64,000 nucleotides of DNA from Xestospongia bergquistia (lineage: Eukaryota > Porifera > Demospongiae > Haplosclerida > Petrosiidae). The position numbers and the translations under genes are program-made. A model generated the notes under the pieces. The model was not told where the DNA came from, did no database searches, and saw nothing but the letters and a program-made list of their open reading frames with translations. Every line of letters starts with the position of its first letter. The first letter of the stretch is position 1. Below are positions 25,046 to 37,086 of the stretch, one piece after another. Location of the stretch: contig OZ014411.1 of assembly GCA_963965975.1 (NCBI GenBank), forward strand, positions 26,770,249 to 26,834,248, in the 5' to 3' direction.

Positions 25046-25591
25046 CGGATTTGCTAGCTGACTTTTAAAATGTTCATTGTTATATTACTGTTTTGTTGTT
25101 AATAAATATTCATAACAAAATGACCGTCTGTGCAGAATGAAAGGAGGGGCTGTCTGATAATTAACTCTATATCAGGTGTGTCTTTGAACCTTCAACTTTG
25201 TAAGTAATAATATTTAGTTAATATTTTTACTTGTATACGATGTTCTTAACACGAGATGTGTTGATATGGTCCTCAGGTTACTTTACATAATACTAGTACT
25301 TGAAATATCTATATCAAAATCTAAGATCTGCCAATATACAGCAACTTTAGTCGACATCCAATACAATTTCAATTGTAGGTGACAAATTAGACAGAATCCT
25401 ATAGTTGGTAGGCCATGTACAAAACAAAGGTTGAGTTATTATATTTAAATTAATTATCTAATTATTCGCTTATAATCTCAAAGTAATCAGTAATCTCATC
25501 TCTTAACTGTCTATTTTAAATTTATGATAATTACTATAATTATAGTCTTTTGTATTATCAGTTTATTAATTTGAGCACTATAGGGGTTACC
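25046..25591. other. Spacer between ECH1 copies
   Basis: Contains the 3' UTR and poly(A) signal of copy A and the promoter of copy B. A possible first coding exon for copy B (25240-25277, donor TCAG/GTTACT, phase 1) would splice to an acceptor ending TATAG at 25580. It would add about 15 residues before the ATG used here. The donor is weak and I do not rely on it. Confidence 0.35.
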
Positions 25592-28500
25592 ATGACTACT
25601 ACATCATCTGTTCTTCCTACATATGAGACGCTCCACCTCTCTCGTCTTGTGGAATATGTAGTGCAAGTTGAATTGAATAGACCAGAGAAAAGAAATGCAC
25701 TGAATGGACAATTTTGGAAGTACTGAGATATAGTGTAGCTTCTCATAGTAACAGTAATGATTATCATAGTTTTCTTAAGAACAATATTGGGTCATTATCA
25801 GATTAAGAACTTGATCATTCATTTGTATATTGATTTAGGCTTCTGTGATTATTATGAATTAGCAATATTTAAAAGATTGGTAATGTTTGGAATGGCCATC
25901 AAAGAATGATCAGTCACACTCTTTTTAAATTCATTGGTTACTAGTTGTTACGTAGAAGTTAATAATTCTAAGAAATTTCATCTAACAATACAATTGAATG
26001 ATGTGAAATAGACATACATGTTTACATAATTATCATGTGACCCAAACAGTTATAGGCGTGGCATATCAGTATATTAATAATCATATATTCATTATCTACT
26101 TGTCCACTTATTAACTATTAATAATTATTATAATGACAAAATGGATTTCCTATACATACAAAAGCTGTAACTACTGGCTAGTACAATATCTGATTTACTA
26201 CCCTTGCTATTGGACTATAACCTATAATGTTTACTGTATGATAGTCTGTATCAGTATATTATTGAACTAAATGTACATATCAATGCAATATTATTTAATT
26301 GATTTTTTTATTAATGTAGGGATGTGACAGATTGTTTCCTTAAGCTAAATGTTGATGCAGACACTCGTTGTATTATTATCAGTGGTGCTGGACAAGCCTT
26401 TACTTCAGGTCTAGTATTACATATTTAGAAAAAATTAAATATGTATGCCTTAATAAAAAATTAGTGCATAATTATTCAATAATAATATATAAGATAGACT
26501 GAGTTTTTTAACAGGTCTTGATATTAACAGCATCGCCGGAGGTGATACATTAGGAACACAAAGTGATGTTGGTAGAAGAGCTATTTTCCTGATGGAAAAT
26601 GCTATTAAACCTTTACAGGATGCATTTACTGGCATTGAAAAGGTACTTTATATCAACAAGATATATCTCAATCTATACACCAGTTACTTACATTACTCTG
26701 TGCATGTTCATATTACAATAATTATTTTAGCTCACATGATTGTCATGTGATCATCCTATTAATTTTTTTGGAAACAGTTATAAAACCATTTCAGGATGTA
26801 TTTACTGGTATTGAAAAGGTACATATTGTAGTATTGTCATATTTACTAATAAAAGTTTCTTAAATGTTCAAGTCTACCTACTTGTATACTGTTAGAATTT
26901 AGTGCAGCCAATCAAATCACAGCCTTCCTTCTAGAGGGTGGATGGATACTATTAAAAATTAGACATTATATGTTATATTACTTACTTTATCAATAATAGT
27001 CATGTTTACTCACTTTAGTGTCGTAAACCTGTGATAGCAGCTATACATGGATATTGTATTGGAGGAGGAATTGATCTTATAACTGCCTGTGATATTAGAC
27101 TATGTACAAGTGATGCTTGGTTTCAAGTTAAGGTATGACATAATGTATTATGTAATCATATTGTCCATTATAAATATAAAACTGATCGTCTGTATTTATA
27201 GGAAATTGAAATGGGATTAACTGCTGATGTTGGTACTATACAACGTTTTCCAAAAATTGTTGGAAATGAAGGGTAAGTAATGACTTTTAATTAATGTGGT
27301 ATTTGATTAAATAATAATATTCAGTTATACATTTTAATTGATATTCTGAACGTGTACATAATATTTCTAATCTTCATTATTTAGTTTAGTACGAGAATTA
27401 GCATATACTGGTAGAAAATTTACTGCTAATGAAGCTCACTCTATGGGATTAGTGAGGTAAATGGCATTAGTTATCTAGCATGTTACAGTATAATATGAAA
27501 GCTTAGCATATGCTGTTTAAATGTGATTTTCTATTTACCTATACAAACATAATTTTATTAATCTTCTAATATATTTAACTTCAATAATATTGAAGTTATT
27601 TGATGTTTATAATATTGGCATGTATATAATTGAAATAATGAAGTTATAATAGTTTAATTTAAAAATTATTTGAAATTTAGGGCTTTAGATTGATAATTTG
27701 TAATTGTTTCATACAGCAATAAAATAATAATGTGAAATAGTCACATCTTTATATCCAAGACAATTACAAGACTGCAGTAAGACTTTTATTTTAGATTTGT
27801 GTCATGTTAGTAGTCAATTTTATAGGTCCTTTTGTTCTTAACCTTTTAAGATAACTTACTAGACATACGTATATGCAGTGTAGAGCCTTGCGCAATGAAT
27901 TGCATACATTTTTGTATGCAGATATTATTTTATCTTTCTGTTAAAATAGCTGGGCCAGGGAAGATAGCACACATGATTCCATGCACAGCTGGAGAATAAT
28001 AGCAACAGTGCCATTTCAGGAGCACGTGAGCATACGTTTGCGGGTTGGGCTGAAATAATTGCATTCTCAAGCGTGACACATACATACATACATACATACA
28101 AACTATCTGCGAGATGCGACACACGATTATTTGCCTCGCGCTAAGGCGCTCGGCAACAAGTAGTCATATAGTAACATACTATCTAATATATGCACTGATA
28201 TTGTATAATGCATCTATAAGAAGGAAAACACTAGTAACTAAATGTACAATAACTTTTAACAATAAGGATATCAATGCTGCATTATTTCTCAAATGATTCT
28301 TTATTCTTATTTTATAATCATTCCTTCTTTTTTTTATTAGTCATGTATTTCCTGATCAATCATCTATGATGTCTGCTGCTATTAAAATGGCTACCACTAT
28401 AGCTAGCAAGAGTCCAATAGCTGTTCAAGGAACAAAAATTAATATCAACTATTCACGTGATCATACTGTAGATGAGTCACTGGAGCACATGGTTAGTTCA

Positions 28501-29028
28501 TACATTCTGTGTAGTACATTTGTGATAGTAGATGCCTCATACAATTTGTATATAGTACTATGCAATCAAATTATGTGTTTATAGTTAACTTGGGTGTGAT
28601 ATTCGTAGATTTATGATACTGTGTGCCTATGCTGAGAGCTGCTGCATCATTAATTACATTCCTGAATCAAATTATATACATATCTTTATTAAATTGTATC
28701 AAAATTAATTCTTGCTTCGCTCTAGCTCTGCTCAAACAATCAACAATTAATACTATACATCATCATCATCATAATAATAATAATAATAATAAAACTATAC
28801 ATCTAGTAAAATGATGACCTAATGAACCACAATTATGATATGTGTAAACCATGAAAGACAAAAATTAATATTAATAAATTTTGATTTTAATATTAATCAA
28901 ATTTTCCATTCAATGACTTTTCTATTTAATAGCGTATTTGGAATATGTCTATGCTACAAAGTGAAGATGTCATGACAGCTATTCAAGGTCTAATTAGTAA
29001 GGAGCCAGCTATCTTTTCTAAACTTTAA
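25592..29028 (+). CDS. ECH1: Delta(3,5)-delta(2,4)-dienoyl-CoA isomerase, copy B (peroxisomal-type, ends SKL)
   Basis: Eight exons: 25592-25719, 26320-26408, 26515-26642, 27019-27132, 27202-27272, 27385-27456, 28341-28491, 28933-29028. They give 282 residues in phase. Exon boundaries match copy A exactly except for the missing first exon. The catalytic acids are kept (GGGID, KEIE, TADVG). The protein ends AIFSKL, a canonical PTS1 tripeptide at the same place as in mammalian ECH1 (TFSKL). Starting at MTTTSSV it has no presequence, although a short upstream exon cannot be excluded. Intron 3 holds a duplicated tail of exon 4 of copy A, and intron 6 is enlarged to 884 nt. Exons near the 3' end are almost identical to copy A while the 5' exons differ more, as expected from partial gene conversion. 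Confidence 0.9.
26770..26818 (+). pseudogene. Relic of ECH1 copy-A exon 4 tail inside a copy-B intron
   Basis: These ~49 nt match the end of copy A exon 4 (GGAAACTGTTATAAAACCAT... ATTGAAAAG) and are followed by an almost identical version of copy A intron 4, including its GTACATATTG donor. Copy B already has its own exon 4 (26515-26642) just upstream, so this is a redundant piece. It keeps a good 5' splice site. The preceding TTTTTTTGGAAACAG could serve as an acceptor. The resulting 41-nt exon would break the reading frame. Confidence 0.8.
27930..28160 (-). repeat. Possible tRNA-derived SINE or other insertion in ECH1-B intron 6
   Basis: GC-richer than its surroundings and absent from the matching intron of copy A. 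Read on the minus strand it starts GTTGCCGAGCGCCTTAGCGC, loosely like a tRNA-Leu/Ser A box, with GTGTCGCATCTCGCA further on as a weak B-box candidate. A (CATA)n tract interrupts it at about 28078-28100. No target duplication was found. The SINE reading is tentative. Confidence 0.25.
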
Positions 29029-30258
29029 GAATTATTTTATATTTTATGTGTTTGGTTCTTTTTCCATTACAATTACGAACTTATCCTATCTTTTCACTGA
29101 CATTAATTTTATTAATATTATTATAATTATGTTTGAACTGTTGTAAATCATGTAGTCTATATTATTAACACTGCCATTATTTTGAAATATTTGATACTGA
29201 CTTTTCTACTTCGGAGTTAAATATAAGACATACTCACTCTAGGGGTGAGCTTATTATGTTAGCATAATTTAGGCATAATTGTTATTGACCATTATCCAGG
29301 CATAATTATAAAATGCTCAATAAATAGGTTAAATTCAAAGGCCACTCCCAATAAAAATTAATGTTAGTTGAAGAGCAGAATTAATTATATAATATACTGG
29401 AAAGTAGACTTGGGCCAAATGAATTCATAATTAGATTCAAGCCTATATCTTTGAATCAAAACTGTCTTTTTTTCTTTAATTTTAGAAACTCTCTTGACAT
29501 CATATGAAATAAAATGGTTTGAGGTTGATTAGATAAATGAGAAGATATTACAAAATGCTATAACACATTGGCCATAAAACTAAATTACAAAAAAATTGAA
29601 TGGAAAGAAATGCAAGACTTGATAATTAATATAAATAATTAAGACAAACATGGATGATTAAACACAAACCAGAACAAAGACAGAGAGATAAAGGGCCTTT
29701 CTTTCTTCTTATGATGGGCAATATAACATACAGATTGATTATGACAGTGTTATGACAACTATAGTATCGGCCTTAGTTGAGACTATTGTTAGAATGAAAG
29801 AGTTTTCAATTATACATGAATACGTACGTATTTTCGTAACTTTGTACAATGATAGATTATTCACACGTGTCTAAAGGCGTGGCAGACTGAAGGGGAATAC
29901 CAAGGGCGTGCCTCTACATTGCTGACAGGGCATAAGTAATTCAACCTGATTGATCAGAAAATTTTATTTGTCCCTGGAGTTCTTGTATTAGTGATTTCAG
30001 TGATTTCGGTGAAGTAAAGTGGTTGATCAGAAATCGTTTGTAAGTGGATGTCTAGAGGTAACTGAACACATACTTTAATGTGAAATTAATATATTTAGGT
30101 TAAAGTTTATTATCTAGAGTAGAGTATTAAATTCCCTTTAAAGTGCCGTTATCTATTACTGGCACACTTTAGTTATGTTACTATGACTAAGTTGTCTAAA
30201 TTAGCATGTTTAGTTTATATATGTAGCTGTTACATTTTTTTCTTTGTTAACAGTGATA
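29029..30258. other. Intergenic region and 5' UTR of the Death-domain/ankyrin gene
   Basis: No coding exon seen in the first ~850 nt. Two GGCGTG boxes occur at ~29877 and ~29905. A non-coding first exon probably ends at CTAGAG/GTAACT (~30056), and its intron ends at AACAG/TGATA at 30253, 5 nt before the ATG. Confidence 0.55.
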
Positions 30259-32787
30259 ATGTCAGATTATACAAGATTAACTGGACCAACTTTAAAATCA
30301 CTCATAAAGGAATTACAAATTGTCATAAAGTGGGAATTTCTTGGCCTTTTCATGGGAATTAGTGAGAGTGAACTTACAAAGATTCGTGTACAATTCTTTG
30401 CTACCGAAGGTGTTGAAAAATGTAAGCTGGAATTATATAAACTATGGCTTAACAAGGGTAAGAATGCCTCGTGGGAATCAATAGCTAAAGCTTTAGACAA
30501 AACTGGTTATGGAGCTTTAGCTGATTACATAAGAAGAAAGTATTCATCAGTATTACATGACCCTGCATTGACATTCAATGTACCAGCAGGTTCAAGAGTT
30601 CCTCCTCCTGTGGTTGAAAATGCAGAGAGTAACTCAAAGATTGCTCATATCACAGATGAAGTAGATTCTAGTAAACCAAACCAGGTAGGTAGCATGGCTA
30701 GGACAATACCTGATGTTGTAGTCAAACGACAACTTGTAAAACCTCTTGAAGAGCTGGAAGAAACATTTGCTGCTTTAGTTGTAGAAACTCAAAAAGCTTT
30801 TATGGATGATCCCAGTCGATTGGCATTGCTTATTTGTTATGTCGAAACACGCTTCTTAAAAAAAGGCCATTTATCTGGTCTATCAAGTAATCCCACTTGC
30901 AATGATGTCTTTCGTGTTCTTAATCAGCATTTGCATTGTCTTCAGGTCAAACCTTTATTAAAAATTGTTGAAATATTGCCAAAAGGTCCTCTTTTAGAAG
31001 ACGTTAAACAGTATGAAAGTGACCTTGCAAAATACAAAAGTTCCACAATGCTAAAGGCCCTCATTGATGTTATAAAATCAAAGAAACTGGGACAATCAGA
31101 TATGAAACCTATTGTCATGAAATTAGGAAGATTCTGGTTAGACGTGACAATAGCCAATTTTGAACTTTTAATACAGATGCAGTTTGAAGAAATGGATGAT
31201 TTTCTTAACATCAGTTCAGTTACTGATGGCTGTGTTTGTGTGACTTTAACTCCAACAAATGCAACATCAAATATCGCTTTAAAAGCTTCAAACAATTATT
31301 CCTTTTTGAAATCTGTTGGGATTGCTTTCATTATGGTGGATGACCAAGAAATATTTAAAACAGATTTAGAAAATGTCAAAAATATAACTGTAAGCAGAGC
31401 TTTTCAAGTTTCTTTTGAGTGTAAATCATTATTAGCAATTGAACTACTACTTGCTATATCAGCCAAACAAGAGCTTTTAAATGCCACAGAATGGTTAGAT
31501 GTAACACATAAGGCATCCAAAATCTCAGATAAACAAGGCATGACTGTCTTATACTTTGCAAGCAAGTATGGTCACAGCGAGGTAGTTTCGGCTTTATTAA
31601 ATGCAGGTGCAAATCCAAATATGTCCACAAATGATAAACGTAGCCCGCTTCTTGTTGCCAGCTTTTATGGTCATAAAAAAGTTGTCAGATTGCTTCTTGA
31701 AACCGGAGCAGATCCAAATATTTCGAATAAACATGGTGCTACACCACTGTATTTTGCAAGTGCAAATGGTCACAATGATGTAGTATTGATGCTGCTTCAA
31801 TCTGGAGCCAATCCAGGAATTGCTCGGACATCTGGGTGGACACCATTAATGGTAGCTTGTGAGAATGGCCATTTAGACATTGTTAATTCTCTACTGGGAA
31901 TAAATGAAATTTATTCAGCAGCAATTTCAGTTGATGTTAACTTTCAAAATGACAACGGTGTCACAGCATTATATCTTGCCAGTCAAAATGGTTATGTTGA
32001 TATCGTTAATGTGCTTACATTAGCTAATGCTGATCCAAATTTGGCAAATGCTAATGGAATGACACCACTAATGATTGCTTGCATTAAAAACCATCAAGAC
32101 ATTGTCCTTGCACTTCTTGGTTGTAATGCATCACCTAATGAAGTTCGTAAAGATGGCTGGACAGCTCTTACTCTAGCTAGTCGATTAGGCCATGCAAATA
32201 TCGTATCTTCACTGTTTCAATTTGATACTAAACCAAATATTACTCAGGCAAATGGGGGAACTGCGCTACATCTTGCATGTTATAATGGCCATTTCAAGGT
32301 AGTATCATTGTTACTTGAACATGGTGCTAACCCTAATTTGACCTTGGAAAGAGAAAATGGAGATCAATATACCCCTCTTATGATAGCAAGTACTAAAGGA
32401 GACACATCAGTAATTGAAGAATTACTAAAAGCAAACACTCACATTAACTTTGAAAGTAATGACGGACTCACTGCTCTAAATTTAGCTATTCGATTTGGGC
32501 ATGTCAATGTAGTGAAAGCTCTAATAAGTGCAAGAGCTGATCCAGGTAGGAAAAACAAGAAAGGTCAGTCACCAATAGCAATAGCACGACATTACAAGCA
32601 AACAGAAGTTGAAGAAATATTAAAAGATGCTATTCTGAAGTCACTTGGAGATACTGATCTTGATGAAAGTGTTCTTGATAGACATCCAAGTATTTCATCA
32701 TTGGGTTCTAGGTTATCTCTATCATCTCTTTCTGAATGCATGTCTTTTGTTAGTAAGGCCACTTCTGTATTTAAAATAGTCAATTAA
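30259..32787 (+). CDS. Death-domain protein with about eleven ankyrin repeats
   Basis: One coding exon, 842 residues; the ATG lies 5 nt after a probable 5'-UTR intron acceptor. Residues ~8-95 form a death-fold domain of Death-domain type (LTGPTLKSLIKEL, WEFLGLFMGISESEL, CKLELYKLWLNKG, WESIAKALDKTG, ALADYIRRKY). A ~300-residue middle region is alpha-helical and unrecognised. From ~420 to ~790 there are about eleven ankyrin repeats with typical TPL..A..NGH..VV..LL..GADPN cores; the fourth carries an insertion. The tail is Ser-rich. Death domains assemble signalling complexes and ankyrins provide protein binding, so an intracellular adaptor or sensor is plausible; its partner is unknown. AATAAA lies at 32873-32878. 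Lack of introns in such a long coding region contrasts with most neighbours. Confidence 0.85.
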   Translation: MSDYTRLTGPTLKSLIKELQIVIKWEFLGLFMGISESELTKIRVQFFATEGVEKCKLELYKLWLNKGKNASWESIAKALDKTGYGALADYIRRKYSSVLHDPALTFNVPAGSRVPPPVVENAESNSKIAHITDEVDSSKPNQVGSMARTIPDVVVKRQLVKPLEELEETFAALVVETQKAFMDDPSRLALLICYVETRFLKKGHLSGLSSNPTCNDVFRVLNQHLHCLQVKPLLKIVEILPKGPLLEDVKQYESDLAKYKSSTMLKALIDVIKSKKLGQSDMKPIVMKLGRFWLDVTIANFELLIQMQFEEMDDFLNISSVTDGCVCVTLTPTNATSNIALKASNNYSFLKSVGIAFIMVDDQEIFKTDLENVKNITVSRAFQVSFECKSLLAIELLLAISAKQELLNATEWLDVTHKASKISDKQGMTVLYFASKYGHSEVVSALLNAGANPNMSTNDKRSPLLVASFYGHKKVVRLLLETGADPNISNKHGATPLYFASANGHNDVVLMLLQSGANPGIARTSGWTPLMVACENGHLDIVNSLLGINEIYSAAISVDVNFQNDNGVTALYLASQNGYVDIVNVLTLANADPNLANANGMTPLMIACIKNHQDIVLALLGCNASPNEVRKDGWTALTLASRLGHANIVSSLFQFDTKPNITQANGGTALHLACYNGHFKVVSLLLEHGANPNLTLERENGDQYTPLMIASTKGDTSVIEELLKANTHINFESNDGLTALNLAIRFGHVNVVKALISARADPGRKNKKGQSPIAIARHYKQTEVEEILKDAILKSLGDTDLDESVLDRHPSISSLGSRLSLSSLSECMSFVSKATSVFKIVN

Positions 32788-33770
32788 TTCTTTGTCATTG
32801 TTTACAATTTATAGTAGTAACATTATGGTAATCATTGTATTTTATGATTAATCAATTTTATATTTTATTATTAATAAAATATTCCTAAAAATGAACATAA
32901 GTTTATTTACTTATTTACTCCTATTTTAATTACCTATCAACGTTTTGTTGATCACCATGCTGCAGGTGTACAATAACACAATTTTAAAAATAATTTTAAA
33001 AATATCTCATACATTAAAATCATCACATATATGTTGTCTCAACTTGTTTCTTGTTACTTCTAAGAACGTCTAGGTATCTCATAACAGTAGCATTCTTGTC
33101 ACTAACTTGCTTTAGCTATAATTATGGTTATTTAGTAATTGTTGACAATGTTAGTCACTGATCAAGTCATAATCTTTTATGCATGCATACAACATATACT
33201 TACTGATAAATAAACTCTACAGGTTTCACAGAAATTTGTAAGTGCATAATGATTCTTACTGGAACTAGCAATTCTTGTGAACATCAACAGATGGACTTTG
33301 GAGGGAGAAACTAACTTATTATATTCCTTAAAGTAACCTGTAGTATCTGTGGTACATTTACCTGTTCATGTGCTGACATTTTCTTTATTAATTGAGCATA
33401 GACTTCTTTAAAGCACATATACAATACGTTCTTATTTTTAGCTTATGTACATACACATGCTTAATACATGTGTCAAAGTTAGTAAGTGATTTGAGGTCAA
33501 CTCAACTCTTGCCATTAAATCAATTCCTACAAGATCAATATCAATTAATTGGTATGAAATCATCCCTCACAATAGAAATTTCCCATCAATTCAACTGGGT
33601 ATTCGACGTGTTTAATTTATAATATCGTCTGACGTTCAAGTCTTGGTAAATCGTATCTTGCTATTGCGTTAGCTGCCACGTCGATCGCTTGTGCGTGCAC
33701 GGGGTGGAGTTTTGATCGTAGCTATTATAAATTCGACGGACTATTCACGAAACGTTATCTTTGTGACAAA
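32788..33770. other. Intergenic region
   Basis: Holds the 3' UTR of the upstream gene and the promoter of the next. The last ~80 nt before 33771 are GC-richer (ACGTCGATCGCTTGTGCGTG), typical of a promoter. Nothing else is supported. Confidence 0.5.
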
Positions 33771-34606
33771 ATGGCAAAAAGGCCTTACAATTTCTCATGG
33801 TTCGTGCCTGAAGTATTGGCTGGTATGGGTTATCCAAGAGCTAAAGGAAATCTTGAGTTTTTAAAGGAAAAAAAGATTGAAGTTTTGATTAACTATCATG
33901 ACAAAGATGAGAGTAGTTATTTTGATGATCCTAAAAAATTTGGAATAAGTGTCATTAAAATGTATATTAAAGACTGGGGAGCCCCAAGTCTTGAACAGGT
34001 AATGAAATTACAGATGATATGCTTGACTTGTTTTTATGCCTTATTTTTTAGATGATTGAAGTTAATAAAATTATAGCCAGCAACAAAGCAGAAGGTAGAG
34101 CTGTAGGTATGCATTGTAGTGCAGGATCTGGTCGGACAGGAACAATGTTAGCAGCATTTCTTTTGTATGAAGATAGAAATATAACAGCAGATGAAGCTAT
34201 AGAAGAAGCTCGAAAGAGAAGAAAAAAGAACAAAGACAACAAAGATGGTGACGAAGACAATGAAGAAGATGATGATGAAGAGGATGAAGATGATGATGAT
34301 GAAGAGGATGATGCAACTAATGCTATTGAGGTAGTTTGTCAAGAAGAAGCTCTGGACACTTATTGGTTTTATTTGAAAAAAGAGGAAGAAAAAATGAATG
34401 AGGGGACTCAGGCTATGTTTGTGCCTTTGGAAATAGCTGAAGAATATCAGAAAGCAAAAGAAAGCAAATTTAAAGAATACAATGACAAAATTAATCGTGC
34501 AAATAAAGCGGTAAAGCAGAAGATTTATGAGAGAATCAGAAAAGAAGCACATGAATTTGCCAAAGAATTCCAAAAACTGGAGAAAATAGACAAAATGAAT
34601 CTGTAG
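33771..34606 (+). CDS. DUSP23-like: DUSP23-like phosphatase with acidic C-terminal extension
   Basis: Two exons (33771-33998, 34052-34606) with a 53-nt intron encode 260 residues. The signature HCSAGSGRTG gives a catalytic Cys at about residue 98 and Arg at 104. Asp68 in IKDWGAPS is the likely general acid. After the ITADEAIEEARKRR helix there is a Lys/Asp/Glu-rich insert (about residues 133-163), then a charged helical tail (~170-260) absent from mammalian DUSP23. The intron falls at the same place (after P/APS-x-EQ) as in the paralogue at 11643-12224, so the two arose by duplication of an intron-bearing gene. The acidic tail could bind basic partners or nucleic-acid proteins, but this is a guess. 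It is convergent with the PUR gene. Confidence 0.9.
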
Positions 34607-35660
34607 ACACACTATTGAGATACAGGTACAATTACTAGCTTGATAATTGTGCCATTGTTATATCTTACAAACATGATAACTGCATACATTACTAACACAG
34701 TTCAATTATTGTATATGATCCATTAAAATACAGGTATGTAATAGCATCTATGAGCACTTATTAATATGCAGTGCCTACAGGTTTGGTAGAACATCCTGAT
34801 ATGTACTTTCATGTCTATTAAACTGCTCAGAAAACTAAATCAGAAAAACTATGTCCATAAAAAACATAAATGAAAAGTAAAAAAAAGTAAAAAAAGTTTT
34901 AAAAATATAAAAATGTGAACATTATACATTAATCATAATTGTTATAATAAGTGTTAAAATGAAAACAAATAATGAATTAAGAAAAAACTTTTAGAGATTG
35001 TCTATCATTAGGAGAATAAATAACAATTATGACTTCCTGTCAGACATATATGATTTCCTGTCAGACGTATATGCACTCTTACTAATAGGATGCAGCATTG
35101 AAATGACATTACTAAAATAGTCTTGTCACCAGCATGCTGAAGATGAGACATTGAAAGGAGAAATGATTGTGCACCTGCCATTCAAAAAGTAGTAGACAAA
35201 ACACATTGGTATGCTGAATTGCTGATGACCATATTAGGACTCTACATACTTACAAAATTATGGTTAACTCACTTATAAATATGATCATAAATATGTCCTT
35301 ATATGGTCATTTTAATGTGCTCTAATTCAGCAAAATAATATTACATTTTATATCCTGAATTTGTCTCAAAACGTGATGCATCACAAAAAATCGATTTCAT
35401 AATTATTGACTTTAATTTACAAAAATATCTCAAAACATCAAATACATCATAAACTTATTAGCGGAGATGGGGGAAAAAGAACACATCCATAATAACAATA
35501 CCACATCCAATGCATGTACATTAACTAAGAACATTTTCTGTATTTCTTTGTAACATCTATTAAAGCTTCTGGTAAAACTTCATATACAACTTAACAAAAT
35601 CTTGGTAAAACAAATTCCTAAACAAAAAAATTATCATAAGATGGTGTCTTGGAACACTCC
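34607..35660. other. Convergent intergenic region
   Basis: 3' flanks of the phosphatase and PUR genes. A ~23-bp motif (GACTTCCTGTCAGACATATAT / GATTTCCTGTCAGACGTATAT) occurs twice around 35031-35074. No other feature seen. Confidence 0.5.
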
Positions 35661-37049
35661 TTAATTGTCTTCGGAGCCACTCCCACTAGCACTGCCAGCA
35701 TCGTAGGGTATTTCTTGGTTGAGTTGGGAGAAGACTTCAGACATTCTGGACCAACAGGAATGTGGAACATTGATGTGAGTACGACGACCATAATTACGAA
35801 GTACCTAACATAACAAATAATATATCAGATCAAATAACAAGTACAGTTGATTGTACACAGTGTGAATGGTTCATGTACTAATTAATGGAGCCCAAAAGAG
35901 TCAAGGAATGTGCTACGACTATGTCTTCATAATTTAGTGGTAAGTTGTGTATGGTTAAGAAAAAAGTGTCAAATTCCCAAATTAAATAGTGTGTCATGTA
36001 CTTTAAATGTAATTAACTATTGTACTTATACAATAATTGAAGCAGCTAATTTTATGGGATGTCTAATAAACCATCTACATTCTACAATACTTTCAAGTGT
36101 ATTATACACTTATGCTTTAAGTATAGGAATATTAGGGGTGTGGTTTCCTTATAGTAAAAATCACATATTAATACTACTTGACTTAATAGCTCATTTGGTC
36201 CCTCTTAACTTTTGACAAGCAGTGTGTGTGAGTGTGTACGTATAAAATAGTGCAATGAAATAACAATACTACTACTAATAATAATAATAATAACTACTAA
36301 TAATACTACTTGTGTGTGAGTGTGTATGTGTATGTGTGTGCATATTAGCTTATAAAATAGTGCAATGACATAAAATATGACTACTAAAGAAAATATGTTT
36401 TTCTTTAGTAGTCATATTTTATATGTTGCTGATGACTGTTGTTGGTAAAGTATTTCTAAGTGTGGCCAATAATCAACAAGATTGATGGTATTCATGCCAG
36501 GAATTTGTAGTAGAAAAGGGTATATCTGATATAACATTAAATACAGCATTACTAATATATCTGAAATTCTAGCAATGTTAAGAACAGCTGCAACTATTTC
36601 AAGAATTTTTAACATTTTTACAAGTCAACAAACAAACAAGAACCTTATTACTGTAGCTCTCATCTAAGAGTTAATTAATTTAAATAAACTAATCCTTATT
36701 GTACTACATTACAATACAATAAAATAAAGATGTACCTCTGTCAGACGGACATATACTCCACGATCGTTACGTTCCACATCAAAGAAGAAACTCTTGCTTC
36801 CAGCACGAACTTCTCTGGAAGAAGGTAACTGCTCTTGAGGAGAACCTGTCAACACAAACCATATTATGTATAAAATGAAGTATGCAAACAATCATAAAAA
36901 ACATCATTTAATAAACATTCTACAAGTTATTTAACTCTATAATAAACTCACAATTACTAAAAGAAAACAAATAAATCTATCTATGACAATATATGTACAA
37001 TATATTGGATACATACTATATATAGCATATTACAATACATTGTATATAT

Positions 37050-37086
<37 letters not shown>

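Noticed and set aside
27930-28160. A functional tRNA gene
   Set aside because: Only weak A- and B-box resemblance; no cloverleaf can be drawn and a microsatellite interrupts it.
34148-34612. Phe/Ile-rich open frame opposite the second DUSP23-like gene
   Set aside because: Antisense shadow of the acidic Lys/Glu-rich coding region.
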